DNA from: Anaeramoeba flamelloides | Lineage: Eukaryota; Metamonada; Anaeramoebidae | Direction of reading: 5' to 3' | Assembly: GCA_027625915.1 (NCBI GenBank) | Contig: JANTQA010000026.1 | Span: 2,170,001-2,234,000, forward strand | DNA: 64,000 nucleotides | Shown here: positions 1 through 11,473 of the stretch, piece by piece | Layout of the letters: each line of letters starts with the position of its first letter | Numbering within the stretch: the stretch's first letter is position 1 | Notes under the pieces: generated by a model | What the model was told of the DNA's origin: nothing | The model's database searches: none | Seen by the model: only the letters and a program-made list of their open reading frames with translations | Program-made: the position numbers and the translations under genes

Positions 1-710
1 TCTAATCCCTCTGATGTTTTACCTCTATCCTTTTTGGGTAATATCTTTGGATCAATTTCTCGTACTAAATGTATAAATCCCCTCGCAGCAGACCCAATAT
101 ATTTATCACGGCTCCTTTTATACTCTGCAATGTCTCTTGCCACTTCCTCTGTCAAGACAAGTGGGCAGCGTTTGACTATTTCTAAAACGGTATTAATTCC
201 GACAACAACTGCTTGCGTTGAACTTCGATCTCCAATAAAATTTAAGAGCAAATGATTTAAAATTGGTTCAACTATTTCGGGTGGCACTAAATTATGAACA
301 GACTGTACGATAAATCCTAAGATTTCTGTTACGCCTTCTTGATGTGGCTTGGCATACTTTTGCACCCAAGTGTAATAATTAAAGATTAATAATTTATGAA
401 CACCAATGAGCCTTGCAATCACATTCATCATTAAAATTTTGACTCGAAATGTTTCAGTACATGTTCGAAGATATCCAAACAATTTTTCTGAAAAGGATTG
501 TGGATCATATAACAATTCAATTGCTTTAAGATTTATTTGAGTGCTTCCAGATGAATAACGTAATCTCTTTTGTTCCATTCTTACTTCTTGCAATAATTTT
601 CTTTTTTTGTGTTTTTTTTTTTTTTTTTTGGTTTTTTTGCTATATTTCATAGATTTTAAAGTCTCACAATAACTTTCTTGTGCTGCTTGCTTTTTTAGAG
701 TTGTTTATTT

Positions 711-747
<37 letters not shown>

Positions 748-3700
748 GGGGGTAATTTTTATTATTTATAATCAAAAAAGTACAATTAAAGAAAAAAAAA
801 ATGATTAATATTTAGTAAATATTGATAAATTGTAAAATACAGTTATTCTGATATTTTGTTTTTTTTTTTTTTAATTTTATGAGTATTAAATTTATGAATT
901 TTAAATTTATTATAAGAGAATTTATAAAAATGAAATAATAAATTATTTGGATTAAAGAATTCAAACTAATTATTATTTTTTGAAAATACAATATTAGCTT
1001 CAATAATAAAACGGAATGAATGAAAAAGAAAAGAAACAAATAAAAAAAAAAAAAAAATCAAATTAATTAAGAATAATAATTTCACAAAAGTAGAAATTTT
1101 ATTTATTTAATACTCAAAATGGCCTATGAACTTATATAATTCTTAAAAATGCCTTTTATTAACAATATATTTATAATTTTAAGCATTGTTCCATGTTTTT
1201 TTTTAAAAAAATATTCCTATTTTCGAATTCTTTGTTTCTCCTTCTGATTTATTATTAAAAATAAAATTCAACTTTTTTTTTTTGTAAAGGATGGATATAT
1301 GTTATTTGTTTTAACGGTTAGAAACTTTTGACAATAAGAAACAAATCCCAGTAATAAAAAAAATAAAAAACAGTTGTTCTCTTTAATATTTTTTTTCTGA
1401 TAAAAAAAAATATATATATTTTTGACAAAAATAAACATTGGCCAGTTTCACTTTGTTTGTAATATTTTGAGACTTTAAAATTTTTTTTTTTATGGATTTT
1501 TTAAATAAGAAACAAAAAATTAAAATTAAATGATCAGACAGTTAATTTTTTTTTTTTTTTTATTAAAAGATTTCGCCTCAAATCAATAATTCATATTCCA
1601 GTTTTTTGGAATTTTTTATGAAAGGAATTAGCCTGATCAATTGTTTGTCCAATCTCATTTCACGGAAGAGCAGCAACACTATAAAAAAAAAAAAATCTCA
1701 CTTTTATTTAGCTTTTAACCCTTTAAAATTGTTAGGAAGTGTTTTAGAGCTTTGGAAATTATCTGGATGTGTTTGAAAGGTTTGAAAGACTTTTAGCTTT
1801 ATAAAAATCATGAGAGATTTTTAGAAAAATCAGTCCAAAAACAACTTTTTTCCAAGAAATAATTGGTTTTGAATTTAAATCTTCTGAGACTTAGAAGTGC
1901 TCTTTTGTTAAGAGAAAAATTTTGTCCGATTTTATCGTCTGTTTTCCAAGTTGATTCGACAATATTTTTTTTAGGAATTCTCTTTTCTTTAATGATTTTT
2001 TTTAAAAACTTTTGCAACAATTTTTTGTTGTTTATGTTACTAAAATTTTTTTTTTTTTTTTTTTTTCTTTTTAAAATTCAAACAAGATCGGGGAAATAGA
2101 AAATAATTATTTATATGAATCATAAATAATTTAGATTGGAATTATTAGTCAAATGCGATGTATTTTTAATTGGTTTTTTTTTTTTTTTTTTCCAAATAAA
2201 GACTAATGAATTCACAATATTTTTTAGTGAATTTTGAAAGAAAAGTAAAAATACAAAAAAAAAAAAAAAATTCAAAATATTGAAATCATTCAAAAAAAGT
2301 GATGAATAAAAGTTTTCAAAATTGTCCCTCAAACTGTTTGTTTCACTTTATTCAACAATTTGGTTTTCCTTTTAAATTTCTTTTTCGACACATTTTTTTC
2401 AAGAATTAGAGCTGAATAGAAAATCACGTGTTTCAAATTCAAGTAAAAATAAATAATTCAAACCAATTAACTTTTGTAATATTACCAAAGCTGTTTTCAG
2501 CAAGTTGACCATAAAAAGTTTTTGAAATAATCCTGAAAAGTAGTTGTATTAAAGTGTGTCATCAATTTAATTGATGGTTTTGTCACACTTTTTTCAAAAG
2601 ATTTCTAAAATTAAAAATGTCGATACGGTATTTGAATCTTTTTATATAGGATTTCAAGTTTCTAGAGTTCTATTTGGATAATTCAAAAGGTGTTTTTATT
2701 AAGTTCTAAAATTTTGAATTTTTTGTGTTGTTGGAAATATTAATTCCATTAATCCTAAACAAACCGAACATTTTAAGATCATGAGTTTTTAATTCCTCTC
2801 AACCACTTTTTATTGACAATTTCATTCAAGAATACAAAATAGATTCTTTTGGTGGTTTTCTTCTTTCAAAATTTCGAAAAATAAAAAAAAACAATGTTGT
2901 ATTATTTAGTTTCTTTTTGAGCTTGGTGGGCATAAAAAAGGAAACAAAATATGAATTAATTATACAAACAAATTTTTTCAAAGATGTTTGTATACTCTTT
3001 GGTTCGATTACATCATAATAACTTTCTTGACGACAGTAGAAAATAAAAAAATAAAAAAAATTAAAAAAAAAAAAAAAAAGAAATGATTCGAAAAGAAAAG
3101 GCAAGAATTGAAAGCAATTTAGAAAAAAAACGACTTACAAGTTTTGATGTTTCTTCTGTTTCTTTTTCTTCTAAATCGGGATCAAGATATTCTTCAATAT
3201 CGTTTTTTAAAAAAAAATTGAGAGAAGCAACCAATAGTCTTGTGTTTCCTTGGAAGCAGGCGTTTGCAATAATGTTCACTGTTTGAGCGCCATACCAAAT
3301 TTTTTTATTAAAGGTCAAAATTAAAATTAATAAAGCATGCTCTGGAACACGGTCACGTGTATCTTTTAAAAAGGAATAGACTATATTCTTTATTATGCGA
3401 ACCCTTTTGTTTCCGCCGTTTTTTTTTGAGAGCATTCGGAAGGATCTTAGGATATGTGCTGTGACCAATTTGTTTAATTCTTTGTCTTTGCAAGCAAATA
3501 GTGAGAAATAGATCGGCAAGGTATTTTCCAAAGGTAAACAGCCTTTGTTTTCAAGCAAAAACAGTGACTTTATGATCGTCATCCTTAATTCCTTATGCAT
3601 GTTTCTTGAGTGATCGTTCAATAACGTCGACAATTTTGTTGGGAAATCTTTAAGCATTTTCTTATACTTTGGGCTCATATGAGACAGGAATTGTAATAAC

Positions 3701-3843
3701 AACCCAAAGTCCTTTGAATAGCTTGTAGGGTTTAGAAGAAATAAAGTAAGCGAACTTTGGAAATGTTCATATTGCATTTCAACTTCTTCTTTGTACGACT
3801 CTGGTTGTTTTTTTGCATTGTGTTGAAGAGTTAACAGATCCAT
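1..3843 (-). CDS. SDA1: SDA1 family 60S ribosome-biogenesis protein (two exons seen, 3' end off the window)
   Basis: SDA1 (SDAD1 in animals) is a nucleolar helical-repeat protein needed for pre-60S subunit maturation and export and for passage through G1. Exon 1 is 3843-3139: 235 residues starting at the ATG on 3843, with typical SDA1 text such as LTLFLLNPTSYSKDFGLLLQ, VPEHALLILI and NTRLLVASLNFFL. It ends at a GTAAGT donor in phase 0. Exon 2 starts about 689 after an AAG acceptor and runs off the window start in frame. It carries a Lys-rich linker, then LLYDPQSFSEKLF, PHQEGVTEILGF, VPPEIVEP and VVGINTVLEIVKRCPL, all in the order seen in human and yeast SDA1. The acidic/C-terminal part lies outside the window. 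The intron of about 2.45 kb is unusually long and its 3' end lacks a clear pyrimidine tract, so a small missed exon is possible. Family identity is secure; the exact exon 2 acceptor is inferred. Confidence 0.92.
690..3138 (-). other. Long intron of the SDA1 gene
   Basis: This is the 2.45 kb gap between two exons whose translations are adjacent in SDA1 proteins. It opens with GTAAGT at 3138. It is AT-rich, with many homopolymer runs, including about 30 T at 717-746 next to the acceptor side. The stop-free stretches inside it are Phe/Leu/Lys low-complexity and show no SDA1 similarity. I see no transposon ends in it. Confidence 0.7.
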
Positions 3844-4774
3844 AACAAGAACTTCCTATTTATTAATTTCTAAAATTAGCAAGAATGTGCTTTTTTGGGA
3901 AAATATAAATTGTTAAAAAAATAATTGTTAAATATTACGTAATGTATTTTATTTTTTTTATTTTCCTTTTCTTTTTTCCTGGGACGAGAAGAAATTGTGA
4001 TTTAAAACTAATGGGTTGTTTTATTTTTTGATTTTACTCTCTTGGTTGTGTTTTTTTTTTTTTAGAAATTGTGGTGTTACAGACACACAAAACAAACCAA
4101 TCTTTTTGAACTGGTTTCTCTCAATTGTTCTTGATAATGAAAAACTATACTCTTGATAATGAACACATTGTTAAACTTTGAATAAACTTTTAAGGTATTC
4201 ATTGATTTCTTTTTTACCTTTTATGTGTCTGCTTTACTGGTTAGCAAATGAATTCTTTCTTCTCAAAATTGAAGTAATCTTGTAAATAAAATCCTTCAAA
4301 TGACTAGTGAATATTATTTATTTTAATCCCAAACGTAATAGAGCGATTATTTAAACTAGGGTTCAATTAAACTTGATAAAAAAACTCATAGATCAACTTG
4401 AGAGAAATGAGTTCATTTTTTCCCATTAAATTATAAGTGATGAAGATCTGATCCTTTTGGTTTGTGGATTTTTGGATTGAAAAATAAAAAGAAAAAATTT
4501 AACAATTGTTTTAATTTTGATGAAATACCACTTTTAGGAATTTCTCATAGATTTTTTAGGAACAAATAACATTGAAAATTTTCTCTTATTTTTAAAATAC
4601 AAGAAAATTAAATCAAATATGGAATACTCGAAGATCAGAAAAAATTGATCCTTTATTTGTTTCACGAAATATTTATTACATTTCTTGAAATTTAAACGAT
4701 TAAGTAATATTCCTTTCTAAATTTTAAGAAATTAAAGAACGGACTGGATTTATTAAAATAAGTTCTTTGGTAAG

Positions 4775-4775
<1 letters not shown>

Positions 4776-4809
<34 letters not shown>
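4776..4809. repeat. (TA)n-(TG)n microsatellite
   Basis: A short alternating run that passes from TA to TG dinucleotides, read directly from the sequence. Confidence 0.9.
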
Positions 4810-6089
4810 AATTATTAATTTGAATTAGTTTTATCTGTTTGAAAAGATTTTAAAAAGGGAGAAATAATACTTAAAGATATTGATACTTTTAATCTTTTTG
4901 ATTGTTACTAATCCACTGAAACAATTAAGATGGGGTTTTTAATTATAGATTGAAAATAATCAAATTTAAAAGAATTTCTTTTTGGTAATAAGTTGATTTT
5001 ACAGGTATAAAAAAGTATTTTTGGGAATATTTATAATTTAATTGTTTGACTTTTTTTCTTGTATTTTTTTTGTTCAATAAAGATAAAAAATGTAATCAAA
5101 ATGTATTTTTAAAAAAGAAATAAATTATTATTTTTTTGAAGTTTAAAATAATTATTATTATTATTTGTGCTGAAGTTGATTTTTTATATTTTGTTAATTA
5201 CAAAACGTTGTGGTATTATTTTTAATTTTTATTTTTTTAGATTTTCTTTGCAAAATAAGAAAATTTTTTTCTTCTCCATAGATATTCATTTTTTTTTTTT
5301 GAAATGATTTAAAAGTATTTTGAACTATCAACTTTTTGAAAAAATCGGAAAATGTGGGTAGAAATTTCTAAAAAAATAAATCATTTTTGAAAATAATGTC
5401 AAAGACAAATTTGGCCTTGATAGCACTTAGACTGTAAACTGGGTTTAACAATTTCACGAGGCGGTAATTTTTTTTTGAATTTGATTTAAAATTTACTACT
5501 GTAGTCAAAATAAAGTATGCAAAAAAATTTAATGTGTGTTTCAAAATAAAGAGCATATTTTTTTGTTATAAAAGACCTATATATTAACCAATCAAAAAAA
5601 CCGACAATAAACCCTTAAAAAAGCTGGTATTGGTTTCTTAAAGTTCTATTATTTAAAAAGAAATTCTAAAAATGAAGGATCAAATTCCAAAATTTATCTC
5701 CAAAAATAGAGTATAATTTTCAAGAAAATTTTTATCATCACAAAAACAAAAAAATTCAAAAAAATTGAGAATATTATGGAAAATTTTCAACTAATTGCAT
5801 TCATAATTTAAATTTAACAACAAATAACCAGACCTTTACTTTCAAAATTGATTTGAACTTAGGTATACTATTTGGTATTGGATTGGATGTTGCCTTGGTA
5901 CAAGAAGAAAAAAAAGCACGGATAATATTTTGAAACTCGGATAATAGTCTTCAGACACAGGTTATTTTGATCACTGTAGAAGATTTTTTAAGGTTAATAA
6001 AATCCTTATTGGTGAATTTTTCTGATAAAAAGGAATGAAATTGTTGATAAAAACACTCTTGAAAGAGTTCCATGATACATCTGACTTTA

Positions 6090-6308
6090 CTATTTGTTAC
6101 ATAATAAATCAGTCAAAATTTACATTCAGCTTTCCAAAAAAAGGTCTTTACAATGATGTAACAATTCCATTTTTTAATTCTCAAATCAGTTTAAATTATT
6201 AGTTCCCCCCTTTCAGAATTGAGGACCTTGGTGATTTATTTTAAATCTTGGGTGGTTTTTTATTTCTGGAAAGCGGAATAAAAATTTTGATTTTTTTATT
6301 CTACAATT
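6090..6308. mobile_element. MITE family A, copy 1
   Basis: A 219-bp element with imperfect inverted ends. The left end is CTATTTGTTACATAATAAA and runs into ACATTCAGCTTTCC. The right end mirrors it with GGAAAGCGGAATAAAAATTT and ends in TACAATT. TA dinucleotides flank both ends. An 8-base TTTACTAT also occurs at both borders, but TACTAT is present at the same end of all three copies, so it is probably partly element sequence. The inside matches copies at 20574 and 20944. There is no coding capacity. Confidence 0.8.
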
Positions 6309-7205
6309 TACTATTTACACCAAGAATTTCTTTGACAAAAAAATGGGAAATTTTACTAATTCCAACAATTTCCACAATGTTCACTTTTTTAGATCCTTCC
6401 AAATTTTGATTTTAACTTCTATTATTTTCCAATTAATAAATGAAAATTTTTATTTCAATTTCTCAAAATGAATATTAATGATTGACTGCTACAATCAAAT
6501 TAGTAAGGTAAAAATTACATCCAAGAGTTATCATAGAGTATGTTCAATTTATTGTCTAAAAATATCTTTTCTAAACGATGTTGTAAAGATCATTGGATTT
6601 TCTTCAACTTTCGGTCGAGAAAAAAATTTTGCAAAGTGAAATAAAAATTTGCATTTTTTAATTGGGAAATAATAGTATTGCATAATTTCTATTTCAAATC
6701 TAGTAAAATAAAACAATTAATGTGACATTCTAACTATTTTTTTACAGTAACTTTTACAAGTTTGAAATGCTTTCAAATTTGGACTTGTTCTTGAAACTCT
6801 CATAAAGGATTTTTTTTTTGAATTTTCTTTCAAAAATCTCTTTGATGAAAAAGTTGTTGATTTTAACTTTGATACTTTGAAATTTTTTTATCAAATTACT
6901 TCTGAATTAAAATTCTTTTTGAGGAGTTGATGCAAATTAACAGAATAACAAAACACCCAACAGGTTATAAACCTAGTGCATAAAGAAACTAATTTTCGGT
7001 TTTCTTGTTTTTTGTTCTCTCTTCTTTATAGTTGGTTCACGTTAATTTATGATTATTCTCTGCCTGGATCGAGGTTCAATATTCTAAACTCTAAAAGTGA
7101 TTTAACAGACGATAAAAGACAGCAAAAGAAAGTACAATATATTGCAAATTTTGGATTTTGAATCTAAGAAAAAAGAAATTTATCAAAAAAAGCGAAATAT
7201 AAAAT

Positions 7206-7787
7206 TTATTTCTTTTGAAATGATATTGTTTCTAGTTCTACCCAAAGTATTTCCAAGACATGTAATAGCACTAGAGTTAAGGAAATAATAATTGAAATTA
7301 ATTTTATTCCTATTTGTAATTGTAAAATTTTGTTTTTGAACCTTTTTAAGTTAAATTTCGAATTTGGATAACAAAAATAGTTTTTCTCAAATTGCAAATT
7401 TCGTAAAGAAAATATCAAAATTTTTTCTTTGCATAAGAAATCTTGACTCAATATTCTTTTTAGTGAAATAAAAAAGAAGTTAATGGGAAGTGTGTTCTGT
7501 TCAAACCATATTACGTAGGTACTCTGCACGTTTTGATAAAAGAATAAAAAAAAATTTAAGAAGGTGTTTTGAACAAATCTAATATAAATGAAAACTAATT
7601 TCTTTACTAGGTGAAAAAAAATAAGAGTTCTTTGAACAACTTGTATTAAAAAAAATGAAATGGTTGTTTCATAATATTGGGTTTGATTCAAAGATCGAAA
7701 TTTACGAATTAATTTGTAAAAAATATGAAAAAGAAAAAGAAGGTGTGTTTTGTTTTCTCCAACAAAAAAGGAAACGATTGGAATCAA
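7206..7787 (-). CDS. Unidentified stop-free segment, possible exon
   Basis: A 193-codon stop-free frame whose translation is strongly hydrophobic (Phe, Leu, Ile) with scattered Lys and has no internal Met. It could only begin at a TTG, so it cannot be a complete ordinary gene. It lies head-to-head with the CH-domain gene that begins at 7881. Its length is surprising for chance in DNA this AT-rich, so it might be an exon of a spliced membrane protein or a decayed gene. I do not recognise any domain. T-rich strand bias may also lower the stop frequency and create such a frame. Confidence 0.22.
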   Translation of the reverse strand: MIPIVSFFVGENKTHLLFLFHIFYKLIRKFRSLNQTQYYETTISFFLIQVVQRTLIFFHLVKKLVFIYIRFVQNTFLNFFLFFYQNVQSTYVIWFEQNTLPINFFFISLKRILSQDFLCKEKILIFSLRNLQFEKNYFCYPNSKFNLKRFKNKILQLQIGIKLISIIISLTLVLLHVLEILWVELETISFQKK

Positions 7788-7880
7788 ATTTGATTTAATC
7801 GAAAACCAAGAAATTTGTAATCAGAAAATTTAAGTTCACATTTTCTTTTGTTTTGTTCCTTACATATTAGAAACTTCAAA

Positions 7881-10800
7881 ATGAATAGACAAAATACAAA
7901 AACAAATCAAAATGGTGTCCACACAAAAACATCTCAATCTCCTTTTGTAAATAAGAAACAAAAAATATTACTTCGCAAGCCAAGCAATTTTACAAATCTT
8001 TCTCAGAGATCAAAAACACAATTGGCTGAGGTTGACAAAAAAATTAAGCAAGAGATCGAATTGTCACACACAGCCAAAAAGCAAAAAAGTCAAATTTCGA
8101 AAAAGAAGTGTAAGTTGTTATTAAGGAGAAAAACACAACCAATTTTCACAAACTATTTAAAAAAAAATCAACAGAAAGAAAAAAGCATTCGACAAAAGCA
8201 AGATCGAGAGATCGAACTGAAAGAGGAAGGGGAAAAGAAAGAGGAAGAGGAAGGAGAAAAGGAACAAGAAGTATTCGCTCAAGTGGAAAAAATTGAAAAA
8301 GATCTGGAAAATATCTCAAAACTTAACGCTGAGCAATTACTAAACAGTAATATTGATTATTTGGAGGTCCACTTTACTTTAGCTGAACAAATTGAAAAAT
8401 TTTTGTCCTTGTTTGAAGATTTGACTCAGTGCCTCGAAACGAAAGATAAGACCAAATTATCAACGTTAATGAAAGAATTTTTGATTTTTAGCAAAAAAAT
8501 TCAAAAATTGGGCTCGAGTGCAGACGGATACATTCTTGTCTATTCACAAAAAATATCAAAAACCGAATATAAAGATTTCATTTTGGAGCCATTTACATTG
8601 GAAGCCACTCGAGTGATCTTAAATTTGCTCGCTTTAAGTAGTGGCTATATTAAAGGGATTGATCATTTTGGAAAAAAGATCGATCTTGAAAAAGAACGGT
8701 TAGAAATTAAATTGTTAGACATTGCGATCAAAATATCCTGTTGGATTGAAGTTGTTGAGTATGTTGAAGAAAACAACAGACAAAAGATCCAAGCGGCTGA
8801 AGTGAAAAATAATCAAAACAAAGCAAGTAATAATAAAAATACAAAGATCACTCAAAGCACAAACAGCAATAACAAGAATCAAAACTCAAAGGATCCAAGA
8901 ATGAGAAATGGTTATGTTAATTTACGAATGAGAAAATCAGAGATTAAAGAACTTTGCAAAAGAAGAAAAACGCTTTCTATGAAGTTGTCGCTCAAGCAAG
9001 TTGATCAAAATCAGAAAAAAAAAATTAATAATTTTTATGTTGATCCTTTGAAAAAAAATTTAATCCAAAATAACAACAAGATGAACAACAAGAAGGGCAA
9101 CTGGAACGGGAACGGGAACGGGGAGGAGAAGGAGAAGGAGAAGGAGAACGAGAGCACGAATAAGAAGAATTTAAATGTGAATAATAAAGAAAAAGATAAG
9201 GTGCGTGTTTACTTTGATAAAGATTTCTTTAACACATTTATGGTATCCAAAAATTGCACAGTCCAAGAATTAATTGAAAAAATCCAAGCAAAAAAATTTT
9301 TAAATTTTACTCAAGACTACGTCTTTGTCGAAAAGATTGGGAATTTGGAACGAATTTTAAATCCCAAATTAAAGCCAAGATTTTTACAGGAATTTTGGGA
9401 GCAATCTGAAAAAGATTTCTGCAAATTTGAATACAAGGCAAGAAATAAAATAACCAATCTCTATGATACAAATGAAAAAAGGCTGATCAAAATCTATTTT
9501 GAAAATAATTGCTATGTTACAATTGAAATCACAAAAAAAACGTTATGCTTGGGTGTCTTAAAAAAGGTCTGCAAAAAAATCCATATCAAGGACAAGTCCA
9601 TTATTGGGTATTCCATTTATATCAAAAAGGATTCCTTTATGTGCTCGTATTCTGCCCTGGGTAGGTTCCAGCAAACAAACACCACCACCAACCAAAGGGG
9701 ATTGTTCCAAAACATTAATGAAAATTTTTCCGATTTCCGCCTAATCGAATTGGACGAAAACATTTTTCAAAATGTAGAGTATGCCGAAATATACTCCAAA
9801 AAGATCATTTTAATCTTTGCCGAAAATTCTTTACATTCACCAAAATTGCCCAAAGTGAAATATAACAATACATCAATTAGTATCAAGAAAATGAGACAGA
9901 TTGAAAAAGATATTGGAGAAGAAAAGTTAGAAAAACAAAAAGACGTGGATCCAATTGGAAATAAAAAAGGATTGGGTATATGGATGAGGAGAGGAAGGGG
10001 CAGGGGCAGGGGATTGAGAAGAGGAATGGGCAATAATAATAATGAAAATATACCAAAACTATTATTACGAAAAAATTCATTTTTTAAAAAACAATTAATA
10101 AATAATAATAATAATTCAGTTAAAAATGATAAAATTCAAAAGACCACACAAATTGGTTCAAAGACAGGGAATAATTGTATAGACAAAGAGGAAAAGGGAA
10201 ATCATGAGAATATTCATTATACAAATAATGACGTTACCATTAGTAACAATAATAATGATAGTAGTGGCAGTAATGGGAGCAACAACAACAACAACAATAA
10301 TAATAATGATAAAAACAACAACAATAATAACAACAATAATAATAATAATAAAGAGAACCATAATATGAAAAATAATAATGATAATAAAAATTTGGAAGAA
10401 AATATTTTAAAAAGTGGTGAAATCTGTAAAATAGAAATATATTTAAACAAAGAATGGACCCTTTGCTATTTTTTAACAAAAGGAAACAGATGTTATTATT
10501 TTTTAGATCTAGAAACGATTCAAACAGATTATGAATGCATTTCGTTATTACATGCAAAAATTGAAAAGGGAAACACCTTTGAAGGAAAAAATAATGTTAT
10601 TATTTTAAATTTATTTACTGGGATTAAATATTATCTGAATTTTTTAAATCAGAAAGATTATTTAAATTGTAAACAAAAAATTGAAAGGCGGTTGATTAAT
10701 TTAGTAGACAACACTTTAAAGGCCTCTATAGTTAAAAATGTAAGAATGAACAAATTTAAATTCATGGCGATAACAAAAATGAAACGCCAAATGCAATCAA

Positions 10801-11447
10801 AAACCTTTGCAAATTGGCTGAACCACCACACTTCAACAAATAGAAAATATTTGGAAGTTAAGAAAAAGGTAATATCAATTGATAAAGATTTAAATGACGG
10901 GCTAATTTTATTATTAGTCCTAGAAAAAATTACCAACCAAGAATTACAATATAATCTGTTTCCTAACAAGTTGCTGCATAAGGTAAACAATTTGCAAATG
11001 TTTTTTAAAGTTTTAAAATCCCTTAACCTCGATCTAGGCGAAATTGACGAAGAATCTGTGCTAGATGGGAATTTAAATTTTATTCTGAGCTTGGTTTGGC
11101 GATTGGTTTATAAAATTGAAAACATTAATTCCTCGAGAGATATTTTATTATTTTGGTTACGAGAAAAAATCAATAATGTGTCTGACAGAGAATTAGAGAA
11201 CTTTTCAGACTTCAAAGATGGCGATTTATTCCATTATTTGCTATTTGCGATCAAGCCCGAAATTTATCCCAATTTTGATGAAATTTTACAGAAAAGTCAA
11301 GAAGAAAAATTGTATTTAGCTTTTCATTATTCTTTGAAATATTTTAAAATCCCCAAAATTTTGGATCATAATGATTTTGAAAAAGAGTATATCGATGAAA
11401 GATCACTAATGACTTATTTATTTTTTTTTCAAAAAATAAAAAATTAA
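7881..11447 (+). CDS. Tandem calponin-homology (CH) domain protein with possible RA/ubiquitin-like and PH-like folds
   Basis: An 1188-residue single-exon protein, probably an actin-binding cytoskeletal scaffold. The start is the ATG at 7881; the frame is open a little further upstream only through a TTG. Residues 1-140 are basic and Lys/Glu-rich. About 143-300 form a predicted helical domain I cannot name. About 440-530 and 533-610 each look like a beta-grasp (RA or ubiquitin-like) fold, as in KVRVYFDKDFF and LIKIYFENNCYVTIEI. A low-complexity stretch with long Asn runs follows (about 720-835). About 842-945 resembles a PH domain (EWTLCYFLTKGNRCYYFLD). The C-terminus has two CH domains, about 968-1070 (TFANWLNHH, LNDGLILLLVLEKI) and 1078-1180 (ILLFWLREKIN, FKDGDLFHYLLFAI), the pair used for F-actin binding in alpha-actinin and spectrin. 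The CH assignment is good; the other folds are inferred. Confidence 0.85.
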   Translation: MNRQNTKTNQNGVHTKTSQSPFVNKKQKILLRKPSNFTNLSQRSKTQLAEVDKKIKQEIELSHTAKKQKSQISKKKCKLLLRRKTQPIFTNYLKKNQQKEKSIRQKQDREIELKEEGEKKEEEEGEKEQEVFAQVEKIEKDLENISKLNAEQLLNSNIDYLEVHFTLAEQIEKFLSLFEDLTQCLETKDKTKLSTLMKEFLIFSKKIQKLGSSADGYILVYSQKISKTEYKDFILEPFTLEATRVILNLLALSSGYIKGIDHFGKKIDLEKERLEIKLLDIAIKISCWIEVVEYVEENNRQKIQAAEVKNNQNKASNNKNTKITQSTNSNNKNQNSKDPRMRNGYVNLRMRKSEIKELCKRRKTLSMKLSLKQVDQNQKKKINNFYVDPLKKNLIQNNNKMNNKKGNWNGNGNGEEKEKEKENESTNKKNLNVNNKEKDKVRVYFDKDFFNTFMVSKNCTVQELIEKIQAKKFLNFTQDYVFVEKIGNLERILNPKLKPRFLQEFWEQSEKDFCKFEYKARNKITNLYDTNEKRLIKIYFENNCYVTIEITKKTLCLGVLKKVCKKIHIKDKSIIGYSIYIKKDSFMCSYSALGRFQQTNTTTNQRGLFQNINENFSDFRLIELDENIFQNVEYAEIYSKKIILIFAENSLHSPKLPKVKYNNTSISIKKMRQIEKDIGEEKLEKQKDVDPIGNKKGLGIWMRRGRGRGRGLRRGMGNNNNENIPKLLLRKNSFFKKQLINNNNNSVKNDKIQKTTQIGSKTGNNCIDKEEKGNHENIHYTNNDVTISNNNNDSSGSNGSNNNNNNNNNDKNNNNNNNNNNNNKENHNMKNNNDNKNLEENILKSGEICKIEIYLNKEWTLCYFLTKGNRCYYFLDLETIQTDYECISLLHAKIEKGNTFEGKNNVIILNLFTGIKYYLNFLNQKDYLNCKQKIERRLINLVDNTLKASIVKNVRMNKFKFMAITKMKRQMQSKTFANWLNHHTSTNRKYLEVKKKVISIDKDLNDGLILLLVLEKITNQELQYNLFPNKLLHKVNNLQMFFKVLKSLNLDLGEIDEESVLDGNLNFILSLVWRLVYKIENINSSRDILLFWLREKINNVSDRELENFSDFKDGDLFHYLLFAIKPEIYPNFDEILQKSQEEKLYLAFHYSLKYFKIPKILDHNDFEKEYIDERSLMTYLFFFQKIKN
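10240..10365 (+). repeat. Asn-codon trinucleotide tract inside the CH-domain gene
   Basis: Mixed AAC/AAT codons give long poly-Asn runs with Ser and Gly interruptions between the beta-grasp and PH-like regions. Similar tracts are common in Dictyostelium and other AT-rich protists. Read antisense they create false Ile/Val-rich and Tyr-rich frames. Confidence 0.9.
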
Positions 11448-11473
11448 GAGATGAATTAGAGTATTAAATATAT

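Larger units (their letters stand above)
3844..7205. other. AT-rich intergenic region
   Basis: No supportable gene lies here. It contains a (TA)n(TG)n microsatellite at about 4776-4809 and one copy of a 219-bp MITE at 6090-6308. The rest is AT-rich sequence with short stop-free frames only. A stretch near 6976-7161 reads 61 codons on plus but has no recognisable content. Confidence 0.6.

Noticed and set aside
10158-10557. Three overlapping minus frames rich in Ile/Val, Leu or Tyr/Cys
   Set aside because: They are antisense readings of the poly-Asn codon tract in the CH-domain gene.
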